A stretch of DNA of 64,000 nucleotides, from NCBI RefSeq assembly GCF_900182815.1, contig NZ_FXUA01000003.1, positions 558,001 through 622,000 of the forward strand, written 5' to 3'. Below are positions 1-8,439 of this stretch, one piece after another. The notes below the pieces were generated by a model. That model was not told the DNA's origin. It saw only the letters and a list, made by a program, of their open reading frames with translations, and searched no databases. A program made the position numbers and the translations under genes. The first letter of the stretch is position 1, and every line of letters begins with the position of its first letter. Origin of the DNA: Algoriphagus winogradskyi. Lineage in GTDB: Bacteria; Bacteroidota; Bacteroidia; Cytophagales; Cyclobacteriaceae.

Positions 1-114
1 AAAATAACTGCATTTCTAGACCTACCGGAAGAACTTATTACTCAACAAACCTTGAAAGCTCCAGATGGCTCTCCTATTGGTATGTCAGAAATGAGTTGTG
101 ATTTTGAATACTAA
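1..114 (+). CDS. C-terminal end of an unidentified protein (partial)
   Basis: Frame 1 is open from the window edge to a TAA at 112-114 and gives 37 residues ending in CDFEY. A perfect hairpin with a T-run follows 27 bases later, as expected for the end of a transcription unit. The visible tail shows no motif I recognise, so no function is proposed. It could be a chance open frame, but the terminator placement favours a real gene. Confidence 0.5.
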   Translation, partial: KITAFLDLPEELITQQTLKAPDGSPIGMSEMSCDFEY

Positions 115-140
115 TTTTCCCATGAAACAAATTTCCTATA

Positions 141-164
141 AAAGCCGACATCATGTCGGCTTTT
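141..164 (+). terminator. Rho-independent terminator after the partial gene
   Basis: A perfect 7-bp inverted repeat (GCCGACA at 144-150, TGTCGGC at 154-160) with a 3-base loop is flanked by an A-run and followed by TTTT. It separates the partial first gene from the TRAFs-binding-type gene. Confidence 0.8.
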
Positions 165-178
165 ATTGCAATAAGGCA

Positions 179-209
179 TTGAACACGAGATAGATAAAGA
201 TTATATTGG
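179..209 (+). promoter_or_regulatory. Probable Bacteroidota promoter for the TRAFs-binding-type gene
   Basis: TTG at 179-181 is followed after 20 bases by TATATTGG at 202-209, one mismatch from the TAnnTTTG -7 element. The ATG at 231 lies about 20 bases downstream. There is no Shine-Dalgarno sequence, which is normal in this phylum. Confidence 0.45.
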
Positions 210-230
210 AATTTTAAAACTGATATTTTT

Positions 231-1607
231 ATGGGAGAATCTAAAAAGAGGTGTTTTGTTGTGATGGGTTTTGGTACCAAAACCGATTATGTAAGTGGGA
301 GAAAGCTAGATCTAAATAAGTCCTATAAATACCTTATCAAACCTGTAGTTGAATCCAAAGGGATTGAATGTGTGAGGGCAGATGAAATTTTACACTCCGG
401 CTCCATAGATGTGCAAATGTACAAGGAGCTCTTAATGGCAGACTTAGTCATTGCTGATCTTTCTACCGCCAACAGTAATGCAATCTATGAACTCGGGATC
501 AGGCATGCTTTGCGTCCATATACCACAATTGTCGTTGCTGAAGATAAACTTGCTTATCCTTTTGATTTAAATCACATCCTAATTAACAGCTACAACCATC
601 TCGGTGATGCCATTGATATTGAAGAGGCGGAACGGTTTAAAGAAGGACTGGGAAAGCAAATAGATGCTGTAATCAACAAAGAAGAGTCCGATAGTCCCGT
701 TTACACCTATTTAAATTCTTTGATTCCTCCTAAAATAAAAGAAGCATTGGATGAAACTGTTGAAAAGGTAAAAAACCCTGATATTCAACCTAATGAAACA
801 GGAAAGGCATTATCCAAGATTATCCAAGATGCGGAAGATTTGATCGAGCAAAAAGATTTTGATAAAGCAAAACTCCTCTTTCAAACTGCAATAGTCCTGG
901 CCAACATGAATAATTCACAGCCAGACACGTATTTGACACATAGATTGGCATTTACAACTTATAAGGCCGCCAAACCTGACTTAATCAGTTCCCTATATGA
1001 ATCAATGAGGCTTCTTCAATCAATCAATTTAGCTCATACTAACGACCCAGAAACCGTATCCTTGGCTGGTGCAATTGAAAAGAAATTATATGAAAATGGA
1101 GAAGGCGAAAACCACTTAGATGAGGCTCTCCTATACTTTTTGAGGAGTTATTACACTTTAAATAATAGATACAATGGAATAAATCTAGCTCTTACTTATG
1201 TCTACAGAGCAAATTCTGGACTTGCTACAAGCAAAAATGAAAAAATCACTGACTTGGTGATGGCGAAAAGAACCTGGTCTAGAATTCTCTATCTATGTGA
1301 TCGCGATTGGCCAATAGTATTAGCAAAAGAACAAAATGATGCGGTAAATTTGAATGCAAACACCAAAGAATCCCAAGAATTACAAGATTACTACAATACT
1401 CAAAAATTCTGGATATCTGTAAACCGGGCCGAGGCCTATTTTGGACTAGGCCAATTTGAAAACTATCAGAAAAACAAAGAGCTTGCAAAAAATATCCCTC
1501 ATCCTACTTGGATGTGGGAAAGCTTTACCGAGCAAATAGGTAAATTAGCTGTAGGATTGACCAAAGCAGGTCATTTTATGGAACCTTCTTGGAAAGCCCC
1601 TGTTTAG
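231..1607 (+). CDS. TRAFs-binding-type protein with N-terminal nucleoside deoxyribosyltransferase-like domain
   Basis: A 458-residue soluble protein. Residues 1 to about 150 form a Rossmann-like domain of the nucleoside 2-deoxyribosyltransferase/TIR-like type: a hydrophobic strand FVVMGFG at 9-15, then D76, N83 and a YELG motif at 86-89, where E87 matches the catalytic Glu of deoxyribosyltransferases. The rest is alpha-helical and TPR-like, and resembles the bacterial relatives of the MAP3K (ASK) TRAFs-binding domain (DUF4071). Such N-terminal domains are thought to cleave nucleotides or NAD-like molecules in conflict or stress signalling; that role is inferred here. It has its own promoter and is followed 22 bases later by a peptidase gene, which may be co-transcribed. 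I see no CHAT, EAD or kinase partner nearby. Confidence 0.7.
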   Translation: MGESKKRCFVVMGFGTKTDYVSGRKLDLNKSYKYLIKPVVESKGIECVRADEILHSGSIDVQMYKELLMADLVIADLSTANSNAIYELGIRHALRPYTTIVVAEDKLAYPFDLNHILINSYNHLGDAIDIEEAERFKEGLGKQIDAVINKEESDSPVYTYLNSLIPPKIKEALDETVEKVKNPDIQPNETGKALSKIIQDAEDLIEQKDFDKAKLLFQTAIVLANMNNSQPDTYLTHRLAFTTYKAAKPDLISSLYESMRLLQSINLAHTNDPETVSLAGAIEKKLYENGEGENHLDEALLYFLRSYYTLNNRYNGINLALTYVYRANSGLATSKNEKITDLVMAKRTWSRILYLCDRDWPIVLAKEQNDAVNLNANTKESQELQDYYNTQKFWISVNRAEAYFGLGQFENYQKNKELAKNIPHPTWMWESFTEQIGKLAVGLTKAGHFMEPSWKAPV

Positions 1608-1629
1608 ATAGCCAAACTATTTTAGATTT

Positions 1630-3666
1630 ATGAATAACCCTTTATTGGCAACTTTTGCCACCCCATTTGATACCGCTCCTTTTGATCAAATCACTCCAAA
1701 ACACTTTCTCCCAGCTATAAAATCAGCAATCGCTGAAGCAAAAGAAGATATTTCAAAGATTAAAGCGGAAGCATTACCAACCTTTGAAAATACGATTGAA
1801 GCTCTTGATGGCTCCGGTAAGCGTCTGGGTATTATTGCTGGTATATTTTTCAACCTAAATTCTGCTGAAACCAATGAAGAAATTCAATCCTTAGCTCGGG
1901 AAATCTCTCCACTTCTAACCGAACATGGTAACGATATTTTACTTGATCAAGCACTTTTTCAGCGCGTAGCACAGGTTTTTGAGCAAAAGGACGGGTTGAA
2001 ATTATCTCCTGAGCAAGTGACTTTGCTAGATAAAACTTATAAATCCTTCGTGAGAAATGGTGCTAAGCTAAAGGGAGAAAAAGCTGATCAATTAAGAAAA
2101 ATTGATCAGGAATTAGCTCAAAACTCCTTGAAGTTTGGTGAAAACGTACTGGCTGAGACAAACAAATATGTTCATATAGTAGATCTGGAATCTGATCTGG
2201 AAGGTCTGCCAGAAGGAATCAAGGAGGCTGCTGCACAAATAGCTGAAGAAAAAGGCGAGGCTGGCAAATGGGCATTTACGCTGGACTATCCAAGCTATAT
2301 CCCTGCAATGACCTATGCAAAAAACAGAGCTTTACGAGAAACGCTCTTTATGGCAAATGGGACGAAATGTGCCAAAGGCGATGAACTGGATAATCAGGAA
2401 ATCATAAAGAAAATCTTGAAGCTTCGACATGATAGAGCTGTACTTTTAGGTTATAAAAGCCATGCTGATTTCGTACTAGAGGAGCGAATGGCAAAAAGCC
2501 CAAGTCAAGTCATTTCATTTTTGGATTCATTATTGGAAAAAGCCAAACCTAAAGGCAAAGCAGAAATTAAAGAGTTGGAAGCTTTTGCCAAGGAACTTGA
2601 TGGCCTTGAAGAGTTGAAGAAATGGGATTTCGCCTATTATTCCGAGCTTTTGAAAAAAGAAAAATACTCACTTGATGATGAGCTTTTAAGACCATATTTC
2701 CAATTAGAGAAAGTAATTGAAGGGGTATTTCAAACTGCCGAGAAACTTTTTGGAATAACGTTCACCCCGAGAACCGACATACCAGTTTACCATAAAGACG
2801 TTACAGCTTATGAAGTGACAGACAAGGAAGGAAAATACCTTTCGGTCTTTTATGCAGACTTCTTCCCACGTCCAGGTAAAAGAAACGGCGCTTGGATGAC
2901 TAGCTATAAGGGACAAAGTATAAAGGAGGGTCAGGATATTCGTCCACATGTTTCTATTGTCTGCAACTTTACCAAACCAACTAAGTCAAAACCTAGTTTA
3001 TTGACATTCAATGAAGTGACTACCCTTTTCCATGAATTTGGACATGCGCTTCACGGCATGATGGCCAAAGGAAGCTATGAATCGCTTTCCGGTACGAGTG
3101 TATTTTGGGACTTTGTAGAATTACCTTCTCAGATTTTCGAAAACTGGTGTTATGAAAAAGAATGTTTGGACCAATTTGCGAAGCATTATGAAACTGGAGA
3201 AAAGATCCCAGAAGATCTAATTGAGAAAATCAAAAAGGCTTCAAACTTCCAGCAGGGCTATCAGACGTTAAGGCAAATTAGCTTTGGACTTCTAGACATG
3301 GCCTATCATAGTAAGGATCCGAGTGAGATCACAAGCATTCGAGACTTTGAGGAACAAGTGATGAAGCCTACCGACTTACTTCCTAAGGTGCCAGGAACTT
3401 TGATGAGCACATCATTTTCTCACATTTTCCAAGGCGGATATTCTTCTGGGTATTATAGCTACAAATGGGCAGAAGTACTTGATGCAGATGCGTTTGAATT
3501 GTTTCAGGAGAAAGGTGTATTTGACAAGGCTACGGCAGATTCTTTTGTAAAAAACATATTGTCTGCCGGAGGTAGTGAGCATCCGTCTGTTCTCTACAAG
3601 AGATTCCGTGGAAGAGAACCAAAACAAGATGCCTTGTTGAAAAGGGCAGGATTGATTTCAGAATAA
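1630..3666 (+). CDS. M3 family zinc metallopeptidase (Dcp/oligopeptidase A type)
   Basis: A 678-residue protein, the usual full length for the M3 thimet-oligopeptidase/peptidyl-dipeptidase family. The zinc motif HEFGH lies at residues 468-472, where the two His bind zinc and the Glu is catalytic. The N-terminal half (PFDQITPKHFLPAI onward) is the helical M3 cap. No signal peptide is visible, so it probably degrades short peptides in the cytoplasm. Dcp removes C-terminal dipeptides and PrlC cuts oligopeptides internally, and sequence inspection alone does not separate them. It starts 22 bases after the TRAFs-binding-type gene. About 245 bases without a gene follow, holding a decayed repeat. 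Confidence 0.9.
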   Translation: MNNPLLATFATPFDTAPFDQITPKHFLPAIKSAIAEAKEDISKIKAEALPTFENTIEALDGSGKRLGIIAGIFFNLNSAETNEEIQSLAREISPLLTEHGNDILLDQALFQRVAQVFEQKDGLKLSPEQVTLLDKTYKSFVRNGAKLKGEKADQLRKIDQELAQNSLKFGENVLAETNKYVHIVDLESDLEGLPEGIKEAAAQIAEEKGEAGKWAFTLDYPSYIPAMTYAKNRALRETLFMANGTKCAKGDELDNQEIIKKILKLRHDRAVLLGYKSHADFVLEERMAKSPSQVISFLDSLLEKAKPKGKAEIKELEAFAKELDGLEELKKWDFAYYSELLKKEKYSLDDELLRPYFQLEKVIEGVFQTAEKLFGITFTPRTDIPVYHKDVTAYEVTDKEGKYLSVFYADFFPRPGKRNGAWMTSYKGQSIKEGQDIRPHVSIVCNFTKPTKSKPSLLTFNEVTTLFHEFGHALHGMMAKGSYESLSGTSVFWDFVELPSQIFENWCYEKECLDQFAKHYETGEKIPEDLIEKIKKASNFQQGYQTLRQISFGLLDMAYHSKDPSEITSIRDFEEQVMKPTDLLPKVPGTLMSTSFSHIFQGGYSSGYYSYKWAEVLDADAFELFQEKGVFDKATADSFVKNILSAGGSEHPSVLYKRFRGREPKQDALLKRAGLISE

Positions 3667-3754
3667 TTTGCTTTCTTTACTTCAACATATGTTGTAAAGA
3701 TATTTTAATATGATTATCCGCAATGATGCGCGTCACATTAGATTCTTTGCTTAA

Positions 3755-3825
3755 TAGATAGGGAGATCGAACCTTTGGCAACGCTCAGCACAAGTGACCG
3801 AAGACCGAAGTAGCCTCAATTATTA
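3755..3825. repeat. Decayed dispersed intergenic repeat
   Basis: The stretch GCTCAGCACAAGTGAC (about 3785-3800) followed by CGAAGACCGAAGTA resembles the 'CTCAGCACAAGTGACCGAAG' type of short dispersed repeat common between genes in environmental Bacteroidota. No coding potential is seen on either strand between 3667 and 3911. The identification rests on remembered resemblance and needs a genome-wide copy count. Confidence 0.3.
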
Positions 3826-3911
3826 AGTTTAACATATCTTACATTGCTTTTGCCGCCTGAGTGGTAGAAAAGCGGATATACCTATATATTAATTTCAAAA
3901 TCCAACCCTTG

Positions 3912-5009
3912 ATGGAAATTTCAAGTAAAAAACTACCTACATACCTTCGGGCGCTATCAGTAATGATTTTCATTATTGTATTAGTTTTCTTTTTGATTGT
4001 AGGAAAAAGCTTGCTAGTCCCTTTATTCATGGGCGGGTTCTTTGCGATTTTGTTTACACCACTTTCTATGTGGCTTGAGTCTAAAAAAGTCCCTAGGACG
4101 CTCTCATGCATCACATCACTATTAGTAATGATTGCCATAGTCGGTGGTCTACTGACCTTTATTATCGGGAATGTGGCGAGTTTCACCAAGGATTTTGATG
4201 ATGTCTCTGGACGACTCACGGATTATGCTGAGGATATAGATCAATGGTCCGTAGAAACATTTTCCGTAGATCCAGAATTGAGCGAAAAAGCAAATACTGA
4301 TTACCTAAAAAACGTGCTGACCAAAAACAGTTCTAGCATAGGGGACTTTGCCATGAACGCTGTCGGATCACTTACCGGACTGGTTTTGATCCCTGTTTTC
4401 ATGTTCTTCTTTCTACTATACCGGAATCATCTGACCAACGTGATCATTCACATCTATCGAGATAAAGATCCTGAATTGGTTAAAATGCGCATTGTCAGCT
4501 TACGGAAAGTGATTTTAAATTACATAGTAGGCGTGGTCAAAGTGATGGGAATTCTGGCCATACTTAATATCACCGCATTTTCTTTACTCGGAATTAAGCA
4601 CGCTGTGTTCTTCGGTACACTAGGTGCTATATTGAATATTATCCCCTATGTAGGGCCTTTCTTCGGTGCCATGCTACCGATGATTTATTCCTTTCTTACT
4701 AAAGACAGTTTGTTTTACCCTGCAGGTGTTCTTGTCAGTTATCAAATAATTCAGATGATAGAAGGTAATTTTCTGACACCAAAAATTGTGGGAGGGAATG
4801 TCAACTTAAATGCATTCATCACTTTTCTTGGGCTGATAATCGGTGGTACAATTTGGGGAGTGGCAGGAATGATTTTGGTTATTCCAGCAATGGCCATATT
4901 ACGTGAAATATTTGATTTAAGTGAGTCCACACGGCCATTTGCACTTTTACTTGGTGAGGAAAAGGATGAAGAAAAAATAGAAGAGATAGAAGATGAAAAC
5001 AACGCTTAA
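3912..5009 (+). CDS. AI-2E family transporter
   Basis: A 365-residue integral membrane protein of the AI-2E exporter (PerM/YdiK/TqsA) family. Two hydrophobic helices near the N-terminus are followed by a soluble stretch (about residues 85-140), then a block of helices. The block contains the family-typical segment GAILNIIPYVGPFFGA and the ending EGNFLTPKIVGG. Members export quorum signals or other small solutes, or act in ion homeostasis; the substrate here is unknown. An in-frame ATG at 3861 exists, but the ATG at 3912 starts directly at the conserved region and is preferred. The last 17 bases overlap the TPR lipoprotein gene, which implies translational coupling. A second family member lies at 14833. 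Confidence 0.85.
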   Translation: MEISSKKLPTYLRALSVMIFIIVLVFFLIVGKSLLVPLFMGGFFAILFTPLSMWLESKKVPRTLSCITSLLVMIAIVGGLLTFIIGNVASFTKDFDDVSGRLTDYAEDIDQWSVETFSVDPELSEKANTDYLKNVLTKNSSSIGDFAMNAVGSLTGLVLIPVFMFFFLLYRNHLTNVIIHIYRDKDPELVKMRIVSLRKVILNYIVGVVKVMGILAILNITAFSLLGIKHAVFFGTLGAILNIIPYVGPFFGAMLPMIYSFLTKDSLFYPAGVLVSYQIIQMIEGNFLTPKIVGGNVNLNAFITFLGLIIGGTIWGVAGMILVIPAMAILREIFDLSESTRPFALLLGEEKDEEKIEEIEDENNA

Positions 5010-5928
5010 AACACTTTTGCTTCTTATTACGATAGGAACAACACTTTCCTGTGATTCAGACGAGAGCAAAAAAGGTAGATTTCTGCTAAAAGGGAATGAG
5101 AAAATGGAAGAAAATGACCCTAAAGGAGCCATGGAATTCTATGCAGAAGCGCTTGAAATGGATTCTACTTATGCTGAAGCTTATTACAATAAGGCACTTG
5201 CCCATATTCAGCTAAATCAATTGACAGCAAGTATTCAGGATCTCAGTTTAGCAATCAAATTTAAACCTGGATATTATGATGCTATTTTCCAAAGAGGCTT
5301 AAGCTACCTCGACAATGGCGAGTTTTATAACGCTAGAGAAGATGCCAAGCAGCTAATCTCTCTTGACAATAAAAATTGGAGAAGCTACTTTTTAACTGGC
5401 TTAGTTGAAGAAAAACTAACCAATTTCCCGGAGGCACTAGCGGCATTTGGAGAGGCATCGAAACTCAATCCCGAAAACTCGGACTTGCTCGTAAACCAGG
5501 CAACAATCCTATATTACCAGAAAGATTTTGAAGCTGCCAAAAAGATTTTAAGCAAAGCCACAACGGTCAATCCCTTAGAACCCAATCTTCATAATTTGCA
5601 ATCAATGATCCTTTTTGATGAACAAAATTATGCAGGAGCATTGGATGCTGTGGAAAAAGCGATTTCTCTCGATAAGAGTCAACCTTATTTCTACAATAAC
5701 AAAGGGCTATATCTCCTGTTTCTAGATCAAAAAGAAGAAGGTTTGAACCTGATTAACCAAAGTATACAAATGGATCCAACCAATCCTTTTGCTTTCAGAA
5801 ATAAAGGGATCTACTATGTAATGGAAGGAGACAAAGTTTCTGCCTTGCAGTATTTAGTGGAATTGAGCCAAAATTATCCAGATATGGACTTGGTGGAAGA
5901 ATATTTAGAGAAGGCTCAGGCGCTCTGA
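4993..5928 (+). CDS. TPR-repeat lipoprotein
   Basis: A 311-residue protein with a lipoprotein signal: a charged start, a hydrophobic core and the lipobox TLSC with C20 as the lipidation site. Residues 30-305 form about seven to eight tetratricopeptide repeats (patterns such as AEAYYNKALAHIQL and PYFYNNKGLYLLFL). It is therefore a membrane-anchored protein-interaction scaffold facing the periplasm or the outer-membrane inner leaflet; no enzymatic domain is seen. It overlaps the preceding transporter gene by 17 bases, so the two are likely coupled. Its 3' end overlaps the oppositely oriented histidine kinase gene by 13 bases. The partner is unknown. Confidence 0.8.
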   Translation: MKTTLKTLLLLITIGTTLSCDSDESKKGRFLLKGNEKMEENDPKGAMEFYAEALEMDSTYAEAYYNKALAHIQLNQLTASIQDLSLAIKFKPGYYDAIFQRGLSYLDNGEFYNAREDAKQLISLDNKNWRSYFLTGLVEEKLTNFPEALAAFGEASKLNPENSDLLVNQATILYYQKDFEAAKKILSKATTVNPLEPNLHNLQSMILFDEQNYAGALDAVEKAISLDKSQPYFYNNKGLYLLFLDQKEEGLNLINQSIQMDPTNPFAFRNKGIYYVMEGDKVSALQYLVELSQNYPDMDLVEEYLEKAQAL

Positions 5929-8156
5929 TTTCGCTCAAAAATAACTTCTTGAATAATTTTCTGCAGCTCTGAAGCATCAATAGGCTTAGCTACAAAACCG
6001 TCAAAATCACACTCTTTTATTCTGTCTTTTATTTCAAGCTTAGCAGCCGCAGTAAGTGCTATGACTGGTGCTTCGGAGATTTTTTTGATCGCTAAGGTTG
6101 CATCAAAACCGTCCATTTCAGGCATTTGAATATCCATCAAAATGCAATCAAAATTGGTATGCTTTACAGCATTAACCGCTTCTAAGCCATTTGTTACTCG
6201 CTCGTAGGTGAAGCCCCACTTATTAATAATTTTACCAAGAACTAATGCATTCACATCATTATCCTCAGCCATTAATAAATGAAGGGATGAATTTTGGTAG
6301 CCATATCCCTTAGTAAGTGTAGGTTTCTCCAGCTGCATTTCCGAAATCTCGAATTCTAATTCAAAGTAGAATTTACTTCCTTCGTTTATTACAGAATCAA
6401 GCCCAATTTCTCCTCCCATCAGATTCAATAGCTTCCTTGTGATAGAAAGCCCTAGGCCAGTTCCGCCATATTTTGTACTAAAGGTTGGCCTTACTTGATC
6501 GAAATCATCAAATATTTTATCCTGATGTTCAGGCGCTATACCTATCCCGTTATCACTAACTTCAAAGTATACTCTTGCTTTACCATTTCTTCTTTCGGTC
6601 AAACTAACATTAACCTTTACTTCTCCTTCATTTGTGAATTTGAGGGCATTAGTAATAAGATTATTTAAGATTTGAGAAAGCCGGGTTTTATCTCCAGACA
6701 CCGTGATATCCAACCCTTCGGAAAGCTTGACTTCCAATTTATTTTTACTGTCTCTAGCATGAAATGTCAAGCCTTTGATTATTTGATTGACAAAGGAACT
6801 GAGATGGAAAGGTGCTTTTTCTATTGTTAGTTTACCTGCTTCTATTTTCTGAAAATCCAGCAGATCATTGATCATAATGATCAGATTATCCACTGCAAAA
6901 TTGATCGTATCTAACTCGGATTTTTGATGGACTTGCGGATGATCATGAATTAAGGAATATGTAGAACCTGAAATTGCATTCAATGGCGTACGAAGTTCAT
7001 GACTAATCATGGAAAGGAAATCAGATTTGATCTGATTAGCCTTTTCGGCTGCCTTCCTTGATTCGTCCAAGGTTGATTCAAACTCCTTCTGACTACTGAT
7101 ATCTGTCAAATATCCATACCAAACCATATCTCCATTCTCGAGAACTTGTGGTCTGGCAGCTCCCAGAATCCAGCGATAATCTTCAGATTTAGGATCAGCC
7201 TTTACTCTGAATTGACATTGCCATGGTTCAACTTTTTTAGCTGAAGCAATTGAACTCATGATGACCTGAGGCAGGTCAACTGGATGAACACGAGAAATTG
7301 CCATAGAAATATCTGAAAAATTCTCAAGCTCCTCTGCTTTTAAGCCTAATACCTGTGCTATCCCTTTGGATAAAAATGAAAAATTCATTTTCCCGTCTGA
7401 ATCCATCACCAATTGATACAATCCACCTGGAACTTGTTCAGTTAGGTTAATCAAGAAATTGCTACTGTCCTCCAGATTCTTCTCCAATAGAACTTTTTCA
7501 GAAATATTTTTAAATGATAGCAAAACATACTGAATCCCGTCCACTTTAAGCTGCTTTGAGGCAATTTCAAGGTTCAGTGGAGAACCGGAGGAAATAGTAA
7601 GGATGGTATAAAAACGATGAATTTTATGGTCAGATACTGCACTACTCAACCAATTCCCCCATTGAAGAGGATCATCAAACAACCCTTGCACCTCACTTAA
7701 ATGATGTATTTTTTTTTCACCAGAATATCCAAAAAGGCTCATCGCTTCGGTATTTGAAAGAAATACCTCTCCACTTGGCTTAAGCACTAATTGAGGATCT
7801 GGAGATTCTAGTAAAAACTGTTGAAATTCTTGAGTAGTGGGTAAGCCTTGTTTCCTAACTTGTTCGCCTTTATAAAAAAGAAAATAGTTTGTTGAGCTAT
7901 CCTGGGGAAGTTCAATCTGGAAATTATACTCATTTCCATCATGACTTAGTTCTAAGGTTTCTTTGAAAATAAAACTACTAATGTCCAACCCCAACCCAAC
8001 GAGACTCCTATCTGTCAAATTTGCCCCAATTTGATCTTCAAAAGCTTTATTGGTATAAAAAATAGGATAAGGGAAGGTATCATCGGCAAGAAACACCATC
8101 TCGGATGACTCGTAAATAAGTTTCTTGAATGTACTGTTAATTCCTCTTTCCTGCAT
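5916..8156 (-). CDS. Hybrid sensor histidine kinase with PAS domains and C-terminal receiver
   Basis: A 746-residue cytoplasmic hybrid kinase with no transmembrane helix. The order is a degenerate PAS-like region (1-110), two PAS domains (about 115-225 and 235-360, the last with a PAC-like RWILGAARP), HisKA with phosphoacceptor H386 (MISHELRTPLNA), and HATPase_c with an N-box NNLITNALKF, DNGIGI and GTGLGLSI. A receiver domain (about 625-740) carries phosphoacceptor D675 in LMDIQMPEMDG. It senses an intracellular cue through PAS and passes phosphate to its own receiver; no separate response regulator or Hpt protein is adjacent. It is transcribed alone and runs into the TPR lipoprotein gene tail to tail. 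Confidence 0.9.
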   Translation of the reverse strand: MQERGINSTFKKLIYESSEMVFLADDTFPYPIFYTNKAFEDQIGANLTDRSLVGLGLDISSFIFKETLELSHDGNEYNFQIELPQDSSTNYFLFYKGEQVRKQGLPTTQEFQQFLLESPDPQLVLKPSGEVFLSNTEAMSLFGYSGEKKIHHLSEVQGLFDDPLQWGNWLSSAVSDHKIHRFYTILTISSGSPLNLEIASKQLKVDGIQYVLLSFKNISEKVLLEKNLEDSSNFLINLTEQVPGGLYQLVMDSDGKMNFSFLSKGIAQVLGLKAEELENFSDISMAISRVHPVDLPQVIMSSIASAKKVEPWQCQFRVKADPKSEDYRWILGAARPQVLENGDMVWYGYLTDISSQKEFESTLDESRKAAEKANQIKSDFLSMISHELRTPLNAISGSTYSLIHDHPQVHQKSELDTINFAVDNLIIMINDLLDFQKIEAGKLTIEKAPFHLSSFVNQIIKGLTFHARDSKNKLEVKLSEGLDITVSGDKTRLSQILNNLITNALKFTNEGEVKVNVSLTERRNGKARVYFEVSDNGIGIAPEHQDKIFDDFDQVRPTFSTKYGGTGLGLSITRKLLNLMGGEIGLDSVINEGSKFYFELEFEISEMQLEKPTLTKGYGYQNSSLHLLMAEDNDVNALVLGKIINKWGFTYERVTNGLEAVNAVKHTNFDCILMDIQMPEMDGFDATLAIKKISEAPVIALTAAAKLEIKDRIKECDFDGFVAKPIDASELQKIIQEVIFERNQSA

Positions 8157-8386
8157 TGAAATGGTGCTTACTTAGCTTGAGCTATGATCTTGATAAAACC
8201 ATAATTCGTTGGGATGACTAATTATGACGTAAACATACAGCAATTTGTATTTCGTAGCAAACTATTTGATTTATAAATACATTTATTTGACATTATTTTA
8301 AGGATCGGCCAACTAGATAAATCACTACTCTTTACAAGTACTGCTTAGTTTAATCCAAAAATTAGATTTACTAGAATTAGTTAGAC

Positions 8387-8419
8387 AAAAAAAAGCCGTA
8401 ACAATTCTGTTACGGCTTT
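8387..8419 (-). terminator. Terminator of the aconitase gene
   Basis: The inverted repeat AAAGCCGTAAC / GTTACGGCTTT (8392-8402 and 8409-8419) has a 6-base loop. The A-run at 8387-8394 reads as a T-run on the minus strand, 20 bases past the aconitase stop. The rest of 8157-8439 is AT-rich and should hold the promoter of the hybrid kinase; I saw no clear consensus. Confidence 0.8.
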
Positions 8420-8439
8420 GAAATTATTAGCGAATATTA

